Source: Candidatus Onthoplasma faecipullorum | Lineage (GTDB): Bacteria > Bacillota > Clostridia > Christensenellales > UBA1242 | Direction of reading: 5' to 3' | DNA: 64,000 nt | Assembly: GCA_019120295.1 (NCBI GenBank) | Contig: DWVI01000004.1 | Location: 1-64,000 of the forward strand | In this document: piece by piece, positions 35,433 through 43,543 of the stretch | Layout: each line of letters starts with the position of its first letter | How positions within the stretch are numbered: the first letter of the stretch is position 1 | Notes under the pieces: generated by a model | What the model was told of the DNA's origin: nothing | The model's input: only the letters and a program-made list of their open reading frames with translations | Database searches by the model: none | Program-made: the position numbers and the translations under genes

Positions 35433-35489
35433 TAGCAAAAACTTAAATTATATAAATTCTAAAGTTAATACATATCTTCGACTACACCC

Positions 35490-35600
35490 CAGGGAGTCCC
35501 CACAAAACGAATGTTGCAGTGGGGTTAAAACGAGTAAACAAGCATAAGGCTAATGATTGCGCAGTTTACAAGCAATCTAGCAAAAGCGCAGTTTGCGAGT
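35490..35600. repeat. Dispersed intergenic repeat, copy 2
   Basis: A CCCCAC...GTGGGG palindrome is followed by a 70-bp unit (35531-35600) with GATTGC/GCAATC and GCAAA/TTTGC stems. The 70-bp unit is almost identical to 35785-35855 and resembles about 29983-30045. No coding potential is visible. Confidence 0.75.
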
Positions 35601-35639
35601 GAAGATATGGATAGACAATCTCGCGGTCTTAAAGGTTAA
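35601..35639 (+). pseudogene. Remnant of a second FakA-domain gene
   Basis: The 39 bases translate to EDMDRQSRGLKG-stop, the same peptide as the end of the gene at 35181-35432, but with four of the codons changed synonymously. The rest of the gene is missing and is replaced by the dispersed repeat directly upstream. Confidence 0.75.
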
Positions 35640-35872
35640 ATAAAATACCTTCGACTAAACTCAAAACAACAATGTTGCAATAGGGAAAATCGAGCAATTT
35701 AGCAAAAATGCAGTTACTCAATCTCTTAACCTATTGGAAAGGGAGCAATGAGGGGAAATTCCCGCAAGGTGTCCCCTCATATAACGAAGCAAACAAGCAT
35801 AAGGCTTACGATTGCGCAGTTTACAAGCAATCTAGCAAAAGCGCAGTTTGCGAGTAGTAAAAGGAGAAAATT
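35640..35872. repeat. Intergenic repeats, copy 3, and palindrome
   Basis: Contains a diverged partial unit (about 35667-35710), a hairpin ATGAGGGGA...TCCCCTCAT, and the near-identical 70-bp repeat at 35785-35855, ending directly before the ribosome binding site of the desulfoferrodoxin gene. Confidence 0.7.
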
Positions 35873-36268
35873 ATGAAAAATGTTAAATTTTATGTTTGTG
35901 AAAACTGTGGTCAAGTTATTGTAAAGGTTAAGGATACCACTGTTCCTGTGGTTTGTTGTGGTAGACCTATGAAAGAAATTGTGGCAAACAAAACAGACGC
36001 CGCACAAGAAAAACATGTGCCGGTTGTAAATATAAAAGGAAAAGATGTTGAAGTTCGCGTTGGTTCAACTCTTCACCCAATGACCAAAGAACACCACATC
36101 TCTCATTTCATACTTGAAACTAACAAGGCCGTTCGCGAAATAAAGATAACCGACCCAACAAAACAACCTGAACCAGTTGTTCATTTTACCCTAGACGAAG
36201 GCGAAGTTGTTAAAAACGCATACGCCTACTGCAACCTTCACTCACTATGGAAAACTGTAGTTAAATAA
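35873..36268 (+). CDS. dfx: Desulfoferrodoxin / superoxide reductase
   Basis: A 131-aa two-domain protein. The N-terminal desulforedoxin-like domain holds four Cys for an Fe(Cys)4 centre (CENCG at residues 9-13, VCCG at 28-31). The C-terminal superoxide reductase domain has the catalytic-iron ligands in HPMTKEHHI (residues 68-76) and YCNLHSLW near the end. It reduces superoxide to hydrogen peroxide without producing oxygen and is typical of anaerobes. The ATG follows AAAAGGAG. It is a single-gene unit with a terminator. Confidence 0.93.
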   Translation: MKNVKFYVCENCGQVIVKVKDTTVPVVCCGRPMKEIVANKTDAAQEKHVPVVNIKGKDVEVRVGSTLHPMTKEHHISHFILETNKAVREIKITDPTKQPEPVVHFTLDEGEVVKNAYAYCNLHSLWKTVVK

Positions 36269-36296
36269 TTTTTAATGCTATTTAAATATAAAAAAT

Positions 36297-36323
36297 GACC
36301 TTTTAATAAACAAGGTCTTTTTT
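36297..36323 (+). terminator. Intrinsic terminator after desulfoferrodoxin gene
   Basis: GACCTT pairs with AAGGTC across 9 nt and is followed by TTTTTT. Confidence 0.8.
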
Positions 36324-36429
36324 AGTACTCAGTTTGTTACAAGATATTGATTTCTTTATTTTTTTAATACACAAAATTTACAGATTTTTGTTAAAATTGC
36401 GGTTTTGACAAAAATCTCATTTTTTATTA

Positions 36430-36458
36430 TTGACAATTTACCTTTATTTTGTTAGTAT
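36430..36458 (+). promoter_or_regulatory. Promoter of rpmH operon
   Basis: TTGACA (36430-36435) and TAGTAT (36453-36458) with 17-bp spacing, 71 bp upstream of rpmH. Confidence 0.75.
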
Positions 36459-36528
36459 ATACATGTATATTATTTAGTTGCGGGTTTATTTTTTACTCTG
36501 CAATGTAAATTATTTAAAAGGAGAACTT

Positions 36529-36663
36529 ATGAAACAGACTTATCAACCTAAGAAGAAACAAAGAAAAAAAGTTCATGGTTTTAGAGCAAGAATGAAAACT
36601 TTGTCTGGTAGAAAGGTTTTAAAGAGACGCAGAAACAAAGGCAAAAAAGAATTGACTAAATAA
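36529..36663 (+). CDS. rpmH: 50S ribosomal protein L34
   Basis: A 44-aa basic protein with the L34 pattern: [20 protein letters not shown], then [21 protein letters not shown]34 is one of the smallest large-subunit proteins. The ATG at 36529 follows AAAAGGAG; the longer in-frame extension upstream is not supported. It heads the rpmH-rnpA-yidD-yidC-jag cluster, which in most Firmicutes lies within a few kb of dnaA. Here dnaA is about 25 kb away. Confidence 0.97.
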   Translation: MKQTYQPKKKQRKKVHGFRARMKTLSGRKVLKRRRNKGKKELTK

Positions 36664-36677
36664 CACATAGGTAATTT

Positions 36678-37019
36678 ATGCTAAGCAAAGAAAATCGATT
36701 AAAGAAGAAAAAAGAGTTCAATTATATTTATAAGCGTGGAGAAGTGTTTCACTCACATAGTTTTACGATGCATGTTGTGCGCGCTTACAAACGTTTTCCA
36801 CAAATTGGAATATCGGTTAGTAAAGCCGTTGGCAACAGCGTTGTGAGAAGCCGAGTGAAACGCATTTTTTCAGAAGCGTGCAGGTTGAATATTAATAGGT
36901 TTGCAGTTAAGAATTATGTAATCACACCAAAACCTATTAGTGCAACCAAAACGTCAACAGAGATTGCTCGCGAACTTATGTCTGTTTTAAATAAAAACGG
37001 ACTGTATAGAGATGTTTAG
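36678..37019 (+). CDS. rnpA: Ribonuclease P protein component
   Basis: A 113-aa basic protein. The N-terminus LSKENRLKKKKEFNYIYKRG and the RNR-like signature AVGNSVVRSRVKRIFSEACR (residues 53-72) are typical of RnpA, which binds the RNase P RNA to mature the 5' ends of tRNAs. It lies 14 bp after rpmH and overlaps yidD by 8 bp. Confidence 0.95.
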   Translation: MLSKENRLKKKKEFNYIYKRGEVFHSHSFTMHVVRAYKRFPQIGISVSKAVGNSVVRSRVKRIFSEACRLNINRFAVKNYVITPKPISATKTSTEIARELMSVLNKNGLYRDV

Positions 37020-37287
37020 ATTTATCTACATTTTAACCTACCCCTTCACACTTATTGAACTCGCTTTAATTGGTATTTACCGCCTATTTATTAGGCATGC
37101 AACCCCAAAAAGTTGCAAGTTTATTCCAAGTTGCAGTACATATGCAAAATTGAGTTTAATCGAATTTGGCTTTATTATAGGAAATTACTATATAGTAAAG
37201 CGAATTATCAAATGTAACCCTAAAAATTGTGGTGGTTACGATTTCGTAAAATTAAATTTATCAGGGAACTATAAATGGAAATGTTAA
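37012..37287 (+). CDS. yidD: Membrane protein insertion efficiency factor YidD
   Basis: A 91-aa protein with the YidD signature CKFIPSCSTYAKLSLIEFG (about residues 36-54), then KRIIKCNPKNCGGYDFV. YidD is a small amphipathic, membrane-associated protein that assists YidC. It overlaps rnpA by 8 bp and yidC by 13 bp, which implies coupled translation. Confidence 0.93.
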   Translation: MFRFIYILTYPFTLIELALIGIYRLFIRHATPKSCKFIPSCSTYAKLSLIEFGFIIGNYYIVKRIIKCNPKNCGGYDFVKLNLSGNYKWKC

Positions 37288-38318
37288 CAAGTATGACGTT
37301 GGCTAGCATGTGGTCAACAATAATAAATGCGTTTGCAGGTTGGATTGTCAACTATGGTTGGGCAATCATTGTTTTTACTATCGTTTTAAAACTGGTTTTA
37401 TCACCGCTTGATATTTTGCAACGCGTTTCAAGCCAAAAACAGGCGCGCGTTATGGGCGCAATGCAACCAGAACTGGACGAACTTAAAAAGAAGTATGCGG
37501 ACAATCCTGAAAAGTTAAACGCCGAGCAAAACAAAGTTTATCAAAAATACAATTCCAACCTTAAAGGAATGTGTTTGCCAATGCTTATCTCGCTAGTTGT
37601 TACTCTCGTTGTGTTCTTCACATTGTATGCAGGCATAAGAAACCTTGGAAACGAAAAACTTTATGAAACTTACCGCACTCTTGACCAAACATATGTAACA
37701 GCAAATGCGGAAGTGGAAGAAACTTGGTCGGAAGACGAAAAGAATGAATACATCGCTGTGGCTGTTCAAGATGCGTACGACGAGCAAACAAAAGAAAATA
37801 GTTGGCTTTGGGTTAAAAACGTTTGGAAAGCAGACACAAACACAAGCGAATTTGTGGACTTTGAAAGTTATTGGAACTATCTAGAAACAAACAATTTAAC
37901 AGAAGGTAGTTCAAAAGAAGATGCTCAAGCAAGATACGATTTCATAACCAGCACGATTATTGGTGATAGCAGAGATAACAATGGTTATTTTGTGTTGATA
38001 ATACTGTGCGCACTGGTTAGTTTCTTATCACAATTTATATCAACGAAGTTGTTAAACAGCAAAGGTCAAAAAATGAACACAATGAATAAAGTTATGATGG
38101 CAATTATACCAATCTCAATGTTGATATTTGCCTACACTTCAAACGTTGTGTTCACCTTGTACATTGTAACAAACTCACTTATGACAACTATTATATCTAC
38201 AATAATTTCACTAGTGATTAGGCACATTAACAAAAATAAACCTGATAACGAAATTGTTCTAAAAAAGAAAAATGTTGAAATTATGGAATATAGTAGAAAT
38301 TACAATAAGAACAAATAA
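37275..38318 (+). CDS. yidC: Membrane protein insertase YidC/Oxa1 family
   Basis: A 347-aa membrane protein. The first conserved span (about residues 16-45) is followed by the Lys/Arg-rich loop SSQKQARVMGAMQPELDELKKKY. Further spans lie near 100-125, 235-252 and 272-310. The C-terminus is Lys-rich. The arginine-containing hydrophilic groove expected for YidC can be placed in span 1 or the following loop, though I cannot pinpoint it. An unusually long, acidic region (about 130-230) lies between spans 2 and 3. It inserts proteins into the cytoplasmic membrane; in spore formers it is also called SpoIIIJ. Confidence 0.93.
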   Translation: MEMLTSMTLASMWSTIINAFAGWIVNYGWAIIVFTIVLKLVLSPLDILQRVSSQKQARVMGAMQPELDELKKKYADNPEKLNAEQNKVYQKYNSNLKGMCLPMLISLVVTLVVFFTLYAGIRNLGNEKLYETYRTLDQTYVTANAEVEETWSEDEKNEYIAVAVQDAYDEQTKENSWLWVKNVWKADTNTSEFVDFESYWNYLETNNLTEGSSKEDAQARYDFITSTIIGDSRDNNGYFVLIILCALVSFLSQFISTKLLNSKGQKMNTMNKVMMAIIPISMLIFAYTSNVVFTLYIVTNSLMTTIISTIISLVIRHINKNKPDNEIVLKKKNVEIMEYSRNYNKNK

Positions 38319-38380
38319 TTTGTAACAACGATTGGTAAAAACATATAATGGTGCTACGGCACAAACAAAAGGAGAATATT

Positions 38381-39133
38381 ATGCAAATAGAAGCAAGTGG
38401 AAAAAGCGTTGAAATTGCCATACAAAATGGTCTTCTCGAATGTGGCAAAAAACGTGAAGAAGTTGAAGTGAAAGTTCTAGACCAAGGCGGAATGTTCAAA
38501 AAGGCACGCGTTGAACTCAGTTGGAAAGAACCGGGCGAAGAAAATGAAGTTGTAGAAGATGTAACAGACGATGTTAGTGAAAACACCATTGCAACCGAAA
38601 TTGAAGTCTCTCAAAATGAAGACGAAGCAAAAGAAAGTTTACCTGAAACAAGCGAAAAACCAAAACGTGTGGTGGACACATCTAGGTTGGTTGAACGCGG
38701 AAAAGAATTTTTACTAGGTCTATCTCGCCTTGTGGACGAAACAGCAGACGTGCAAGCAGAAGCAAAAGAAAATGAAATTTCATTTTCAATCACAGGCGAA
38801 AATGTTGGAAAACTTATTGGTTATCACGGAGAAAATATCCAAGCCATTCAAATGCTTCTATCTGGCTTAAAATTAAGAAGTGAAGGTCCTGTTAGAATGT
38901 ATCTAGACATTGACGGTTATAAACAAAACAAAAACCAAGCAATAATTGACCTTGCCCTAAAAACAGCCGACCAAGCAGTTAAAATTGAGCGCAATATTCA
39001 CCTAGACCCAATGAACGCATACGTTAGAAGAATTGTTCACACCACCCTTCAAGGTCGCGACGATGTTACAACCGAATCAACAGGCGAAGGCGAAAAGCGC
39101 CACGTTGTAATTAAACCAATCTTCAAAAAATAA
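38381..39133 (+). CDS. jag: Jag/KhpB RNA-binding protein
   Basis: A 250-aa protein from the ATG at 38381 (AAAAGGAG upstream). It has a Jag N-terminal domain (residues 1-50), an acidic linker, a KH domain containing GKLIGYHGENIQAIQMLL (about 147-164), and a C-terminal R3H domain, YVRRIVHTTLQGRDDVTTES followed by GEGEKRHVVI. Jag/KhpB binds RNA and lies after yidC in many Firmicutes. The usual next gene (mnmE) is absent; an intrinsic terminator and unrelated genes follow. Confidence 0.95.
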   Translation: MQIEASGKSVEIAIQNGLLECGKKREEVEVKVLDQGGMFKKARVELSWKEPGEENEVVEDVTDDVSENTIATEIEVSQNEDEAKESLPETSEKPKRVVDTSRLVERGKEFLLGLSRLVDETADVQAEAKENEISFSITGENVGKLIGYHGENIQAIQMLLSGLKLRSEGPVRMYLDIDGYKQNKNQAIIDLALKTADQAVKIERNIHLDPMNAYVRRIVHTTLQGRDDVTTESTGEGEKRHVVIKPIFKK

Positions 39134-39140
39134 ACACACA

Positions 39141-39168
39141 AAAAACGGACTTAAATAGTCCGTTTTTT
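39141..39168 (+). terminator. Intrinsic terminator after jag
   Basis: AAAAACGGACT pairs with AGTCCGTTTTTT across 5 nt. Confidence 0.9.
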
Positions 39169-39281
39169 ATTTACGCCCACAATATATTCGTTAAACCTTA
39201 GTTATTTATGTTTATAAATGTTTTCAAGTTAAAAATATTGTCAAAATTATAATCTTTTGTTATAATTATTTAGGAGTGGTT

Positions 39282-40415
39282 ATGATGTTACAACTTGGTT
39301 TGGCATTTTTTATAACTTTAATATGTTATTTAATATTTCCTTTTATATATTTAGGCATAAATGGTAAAGTTGATCCGAAAAAAGGACATAAGTTGGCTTT
39401 ATGGAATTCTATAATTTGTGCTGGTATTTTTTTTATTTTTGGAATAATTTTAGGTCTTTCTCCGACATTTAATGGATCAATGTTTGCTCCAGCATTTTTA
39501 TATTATTTTGTTGCCAAACTAATTTTAGTTGATAAAAATAAAAAAGAAACAAAAAAAAGTGTAACGATCGAAGGACCGTATGTGAAAAAAATTTCTAGAA
39601 TTAAAAACAGTAATAATGAACCAATAAATAATAAGATGGACACACTAAATATAGTAACTGAAGAATTAAACACCTGTCCTATGTGTGGAAATACTATAAA
39701 TTCTAACACTAAAATTTGCGAAAAATGTGGTTCAGATATATCTTCAATTCAAATTCAAAAAACAAAAATTTTTAAAACTAATGTCTTGGATTTATCAAAA
39801 AAACTTTGTTTATATGAAAAAATCTCTATTGTGACACTTATTGTTTTGATCGTTTCTATTTTTATATTTATAGGAGCATTAGACATACAACATAAAAATA
39901 AAATTTCGCGTTCAAATTACACAAGCGAATTATTAGCAAATATAAATCCAAGTGTTCAAACCTATTTTCAAGAAATTGAACATGGCTACACTATACAATA
40001 TATATTATATCAAAAAATTGATGGGCAAATTGTTTGTTATGCATTTAACATGAGTACAAGCTCAAATCATATTGGTTCTGCAAATAAAGCTGATATAATA
40101 AGTTATTTTAATAATTTAATTATGTCAGAACCACCTAAAAGTTTTACGTGTCCCGTACTTTTATCTTTTACAATAATTATTCCTATATTAGAATTTGCTT
40201 GTATAATAATTTTGATTGTTTTATTTAAAAAAGATGAAAAAGAGCTTTATAATATTCTGGTTTTAAACGCAAATAAAGAAATTTCACATTCTTTATCTTT
40301 AAAAGACAATCATTTAAAATATGAAAAGCAACTAATCACTAAAACTGAATATTTTAAAAATAAAAAATCAATCTTGCATAATATTGTTAAAAATAAATTT
40401 ACATTCTTATTATAA
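39282..40415 (+). CDS. Membrane protein with internal zinc ribbon
   Basis: A 377-aa protein started at the ATG after TAGGAG; a GTG two codons earlier overlaps that site. Three spans lie near the N-terminus (about residues 5-28, 43-64 and 70-85). A cytoplasmic zinc ribbon TCPMCGNTINSNTKICEKCG is near 128-147. Another span is near 182-203, an exported-looking domain follows, and a last span is near 287-312. The function is unknown. It is followed after 19 bp by the ADP-ribosylglycohydrolase gene, so the two are probably co-transcribed. Confidence 0.75.
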   Translation: MMLQLGLAFFITLICYLIFPFIYLGINGKVDPKKGHKLALWNSIICAGIFFIFGIILGLSPTFNGSMFAPAFLYYFVAKLILVDKNKKETKKSVTIEGPYVKKISRIKNSNNEPINNKMDTLNIVTEELNTCPMCGNTINSNTKICEKCGSDISSIQIQKTKIFKTNVLDLSKKLCLYEKISIVTLIVLIVSIFIFIGALDIQHKNKISRSNYTSELLANINPSVQTYFQEIEHGYTIQYILYQKIDGQIVCYAFNMSTSSNHIGSANKADIISYFNNLIMSEPPKSFTCPVLLSFTIIIPILEFACIIILIVLFKKDEKELYNILVLNANKEISHSLSLKDNHLKYEKQLITKTEYFKNKKSILHNIVKNKFTFLL

Positions 40416-40434
40416 TTATGTTAAAGGAGTAAAA

Positions 40435-41289
40435 TTGGACAAACTATCTGGTATATATGGTGCAATTATTGGAGATATTGCAGGGTCGAGATTTGAATTT
40501 AAACCACATAGAAATAAGGATTTTGAATTGCTTTATTCATTTAGTGGAAATGGATATAGCGAAAATCAAACAGTGGAAGATTTATTTAAAAGTAGTCACT
40601 TTACTGATGACACAGTTATGACAATTGCCGTTGCAAATGCTCTTATTGAAGCAAATGGTAAATACGACAATCTAACTGAATTGGTTGTGAAAAATATGAA
40701 AACTTTTGGGAATAAATATCCTTACCGCGGATATGGTTATAATTTCCAACAATGGTTAATTAGAGATACTGTTGAACCATACAATTCGTTAGGAAACGGA
40801 AGTGCTATGCGAATAAGCGCTGTACCATACTTTGCAAAAAATATAGAAGAAGTTAAGAAATTTTCAAAAATGGTGAGTGAAGTTACACACAATCACCCAG
40901 AAGGTATAAAAGGTGCGGAAGCAGTGGCTGTTGCAATTTACTTAGCGCTTCATAACCATACAAAAGAAGAGATTTTAAAGGAAATAGAAGAAAATTATTA
41001 TAGTCTTGATTTTGATTATGAAGAATTGAAACAGAGTTATAAATTTAACGAAACTTGCCCAGGTTCTGTGCCCCAATCAATTTTTGCATTTAAAATTTCA
41101 ACGACTTACGAAGATACAATTCGCACTGCAATTTCCATGGGTGGAGATGCTGACACTATGGCTTGCATATCAGGCGCAATTGCTGGGGCATTTTATGGAG
41201 TGCCGAATAACCTTAAAAAGGACGTATTAAAGTTTATACCAAGCGAATTTATTGATATTTTAAATAAATTTGAAAAATCTATTTTGTAA
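40435..41289 (+). CDS. ADP-ribosylglycohydrolase family protein (backbone copy)
   Basis: A 284-aa DraG/ARH-family enzyme starting at TTG, which has AAAGGAG 6-7 bp upstream; a longer in-frame ATG version would overlap the preceding gene. The metal-binding motifs FTDDTVMT and GGDADTMACI and the GNGSAMR and HNHPEG loops are intact. It is closely similar over its entire length to the copy at 4077-4931. Its neighbours are a membrane ribbon protein upstream and, convergently, the acidic zinc-ribbon gene. It probably removes ADP-ribose from a macromolecule; the target is unknown. Confidence 0.88.
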   Translation: MDKLSGIYGAIIGDIAGSRFEFKPHRNKDFELLYSFSGNGYSENQTVEDLFKSSHFTDDTVMTIAVANALIEANGKYDNLTELVVKNMKTFGNKYPYRGYGYNFQQWLIRDTVEPYNSLGNGSAMRISAVPYFAKNIEEVKKFSKMVSEVTHNHPEGIKGAEAVAVAIYLALHNHTKEEILKEIEENYYSLDFDYEELKQSYKFNETCPGSVPQSIFAFKISTTYEDTIRTAISMGGDADTMACISGAIAGAFYGVPNNLKKDVLKFIPSEFIDILNKFEKSIL

Positions 41290-41308
41290 AAATATACTTA
41301 CAGCATGA

Positions 41309-41336
41309 AAAAAACGGACTACTTTATGTCCGTTTT
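41309..41336. terminator. Intrinsic terminator after ADP-ribosylglycohydrolase gene
   Basis: AAAAACGGAC pairs with GTCCGTTTTT across 8 nt; its T-runs on both strands could serve both convergent transcripts. Confidence 0.85.
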
Positions 41337-41425
41337 TCATTTTTATAAGGTTTAATAGGTTGTTTAAAATTTTTATAATTTATCTTTAACTTTACAGTTT
41401 TTTAACGAATTATGTTTATTTGAGA

Positions 41426-41956
41426 CTAGTCGTCGTCTTCGTCGTCCTTGTCGTCATCTTTATCATCATCGTCATCGTCGTCGTCATCTTCTTCGTCGTC
41501 GTCAAAATCGTCGTCATCATCGTCAATATCGTCTAGGTCAAGGTCGTCGTCTTCGTCGTCCATATCTTTATCTAAATCGTCGTCAAAGCCAAAGTCGTCA
41601 ACAATGCCTGTGGTGTCTTCGTCGTCATCAACTTCTTCATAATCTTCGTCTTCTTCGTCATCTTCTTCGTCGTCGTCCGAAATATATTTGTGCCAATCTG
41701 CCACTTCTTTATCTTCGTCTTCTTCACTTGCAACAATGCCTAATTCTTGTTTGCAACTATCGCAAATCTCTTGGTCATTTTGCACAAAGTTAATTTTACA
41801 AATTGGGCAAAGTTCAAGGTCGCCAATGTCGTCGTCCGAAGACTGAATTAATTTCATTTCTTTTTTGCAAACATTGCAATATTGGTCACTCTTTTTGATG
41901 TAGTTCAATTCACATCTTGGGCAAAGAATCCAAACAGGTTTTGTTGATTTAGCCAT
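41426..41956 (-). CDS. Zinc-ribbon protein with long acidic tail
   Basis: A 176-aa protein started at the second ATG, which has AAGGAG at normal spacing (the first ATG touches that site). Two Cys4 ribbons lie at the N-terminus (CPRC...CNVC and CPIC...CDSC, within residues 8-70). The last approximately 90 residues are almost only Asp and Glu, with short runs such as DDEDDDLDLDDIDDDDDD. Acidic tails of this kind can mimic nucleic acid or bind basic proteins. The first ribbon is closely related to that of the protein at 4996-5520. The role is unknown. Confidence 0.75.
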   Translation of the reverse strand: MAKSTKPVWILCPRCELNYIKKSDQYCNVCKKEMKLIQSSDDDIGDLELCPICKINFVQNDQEICDSCKQELGIVASEEDEDKEVADWHKYISDDDEEDDEEDEDYEEVDDDEDTTGIVDDFGFDDDLDKDMDDEDDDLDLDDIDDDDDDFDDDEEDDDDDDDDDKDDDKDDEDDD

Positions 41957-42392
41957 AAAATCCATCTCCTTATTAAATGAAATTATATTTAAAAATTAAG
42001 TGTTTTATAACCTTTAATTTTTACTTAGTATATTATAATTAGCAAAATATATTTTGTCTACTAATTTTAACACAATTTTTAAAATAATTTCTTGGTTTCA
42101 TTGTGTCGTTGTATAAACACTACATATTAAAATACAACAAAAAATGATAAATATACTAAATAGTAAAAAAAATTTCGCAATTATTATTGCTAGTTTTTTT
42201 CATTACATAGATATAGTAATATCCACAACTTTTTATATTAAAAATGTATAAGACTAAACAAAATTAGATATAAAAAGTTATAAAATACTTATTTTTAAGA
42301 TTTTGTGGTATTTTAAGTAAATTTGCAAAAAATTGTCGAAAAATAAATATAATCTTTACCCTTTCGACAAATTATTCAGTTTAAAAAATTCG
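41957..42392. other. Gene-free AT-rich spacer downstream of spo0A
   Basis: No gene is visible on either strand. The only recognisable signals are two convergent Spo0A boxes at its right end (42334-42369). Confidence 0.6.
42334..42369. promoter_or_regulatory. Convergent pair of Spo0A boxes
   Basis: TGTCGAA (42334-42340) and TTCGACA (42363-42369) face each other across 22 bp, just past the spo0A stop codon. Confidence 0.55.
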
Positions 42393-43136
42393 TTACGCGC
42401 CTTCTATAAGCATTTTATCTGCTACTAATGCTATAAATTCCCCATTAGTTGGTTTTTCATTGCTTGAATACACTTTAATTCCAAACAAATTGTTTATATT
42501 TTCAATCTTTCCCCTGTTCCAAGCAACTTCAATCGCGTGACGAATTGCTCGCTCTACCTTTGATGCGCTGGTGGAATATTTTTCCGCAATTGTAGGATAC
42601 AATTTTTTTGTTATTGAATTAATAATTTCTGGATTTGCAATAGCAAGTTTAATGGCTTCTCTTAGGAATTGGTAACCTTTAATGTGTGCTGGAATACCAA
42701 CAGTTATAAATATGTTTGTGATTTTTTCTTCTATTTGATTAGTTTTACCATTGTACACTCTTCCGCCCGATTTGTTTTCGCTCATTATATCTTCAATTCT
42801 ATCTTTTAGCGTTTCAAAATCAAACGGTTTTATGCAGTAGTAACTAGCACCCATAGAAATTGCTTTGTTTATAAACCCATCAATCGACAAGCTTGACTGT
42901 ATAATAACTTTTGTTTTAGATAAATCTGCTTTTTCAAGTAGTTTGAAGCCATCTGCACCTTGCAAAACAATATCGGTAATAACTAAGTCTGGTTTAAACT
43001 TGTTTACGAGTTCAATCAACTCTTCCCCATTGTTTGTGGTGGCTACAACATCGTAACCGATGTTTTTAAAATTCTTATCTAAACAGTCAATTAACTGCTT
43101 GTCTTCGTCTGCTAGTACAACTTTTAATTTGTTCAT
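42393..43136 (-). CDS. spo0A: Sporulation master regulator Spo0A
   Basis: A 247-aa response regulator. The receiver domain (residues 1-120) has the acidic pocket D10/E11, the phospho-acceptor D55 in LVITDIV and K101 in CIKPFDF. The C-terminal DNA-binding domain is unmistakable: SASKVERAIRHAIEVAWNRG, followed by INNLFGIKV and KPTNGEFIALVADK. Phosphorylated Spo0A binds TGTCGAA boxes and controls entry into sporulation. One such box lies about 130 bp upstream of this gene. Its presence implies that the organism forms spores or descends from spore formers. The gene is normally near spoIVB; here it is near the origin cluster. Confidence 0.96.
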   Translation of the reverse strand: MNKLKVVLADEDKQLIDCLDKNFKNIGYDVVATTNNGEELIELVNKFKPDLVITDIVLQGADGFKLLEKADLSKTKVIIQSSLSIDGFINKAISMGASYYCIKPFDFETLKDRIEDIMSENKSGGRVYNGKTNQIEEKITNIFITVGIPAHIKGYQFLREAIKLAIANPEIINSITKKLYPTIAEKYSTSASKVERAIRHAIEVAWNRGKIENINNLFGIKVYSSNEKPTNGEFIALVADKMLIEGA

Positions 43137-43543
43137 TATTTCCCCCTTTTAATTTAGTGATTTAACACGATTTAATTCTAGCAAAAAAAGATGTGATTAT
43201 GAAAGATTTTGTAGGGTAAAATATGTTTGTTTTTAACGATTATTAACTAATTAAAAAATAAAATGTCGAAAACGTTGCAAAAGTTTGTTTTAAAAAAGAT
43301 TTTTAATCAGATTATCACTAATTTATGTTAAATTTAAGTTTATTTGTAAAATTTGGTTTTTGCTATTTAAATAAAAATTGAAAAAATTTTAGTTAAAATT
43401 GTTGCTAAAAACATAGAAAATCATTTTTACATTAAATCAATCATAAAAACGCCCACACCCAAATAAACTAATTTTAAGTTAATTTTTAAAAACAATCATA
43501 ATTTTATTTTTCATTTTATAGATTAGTTTAGAAGGAGGCTATA
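43137..43543. other. Gene-free spacer between spo0A and the SPOCS gene
   Basis: AT-rich, without a gene. It contains the divergent promoters of spo0A and the SPOCS gene and one Spo0A box, TGTCGAA at 43264-43270, which suggests autoregulation. Confidence 0.6.

Noticed and set aside
41448..41642. Serine-rich frame on the plus strand
   Set aside because: It is the antisense shadow of the Asp/Glu tail codons of the zinc-ribbon gene.
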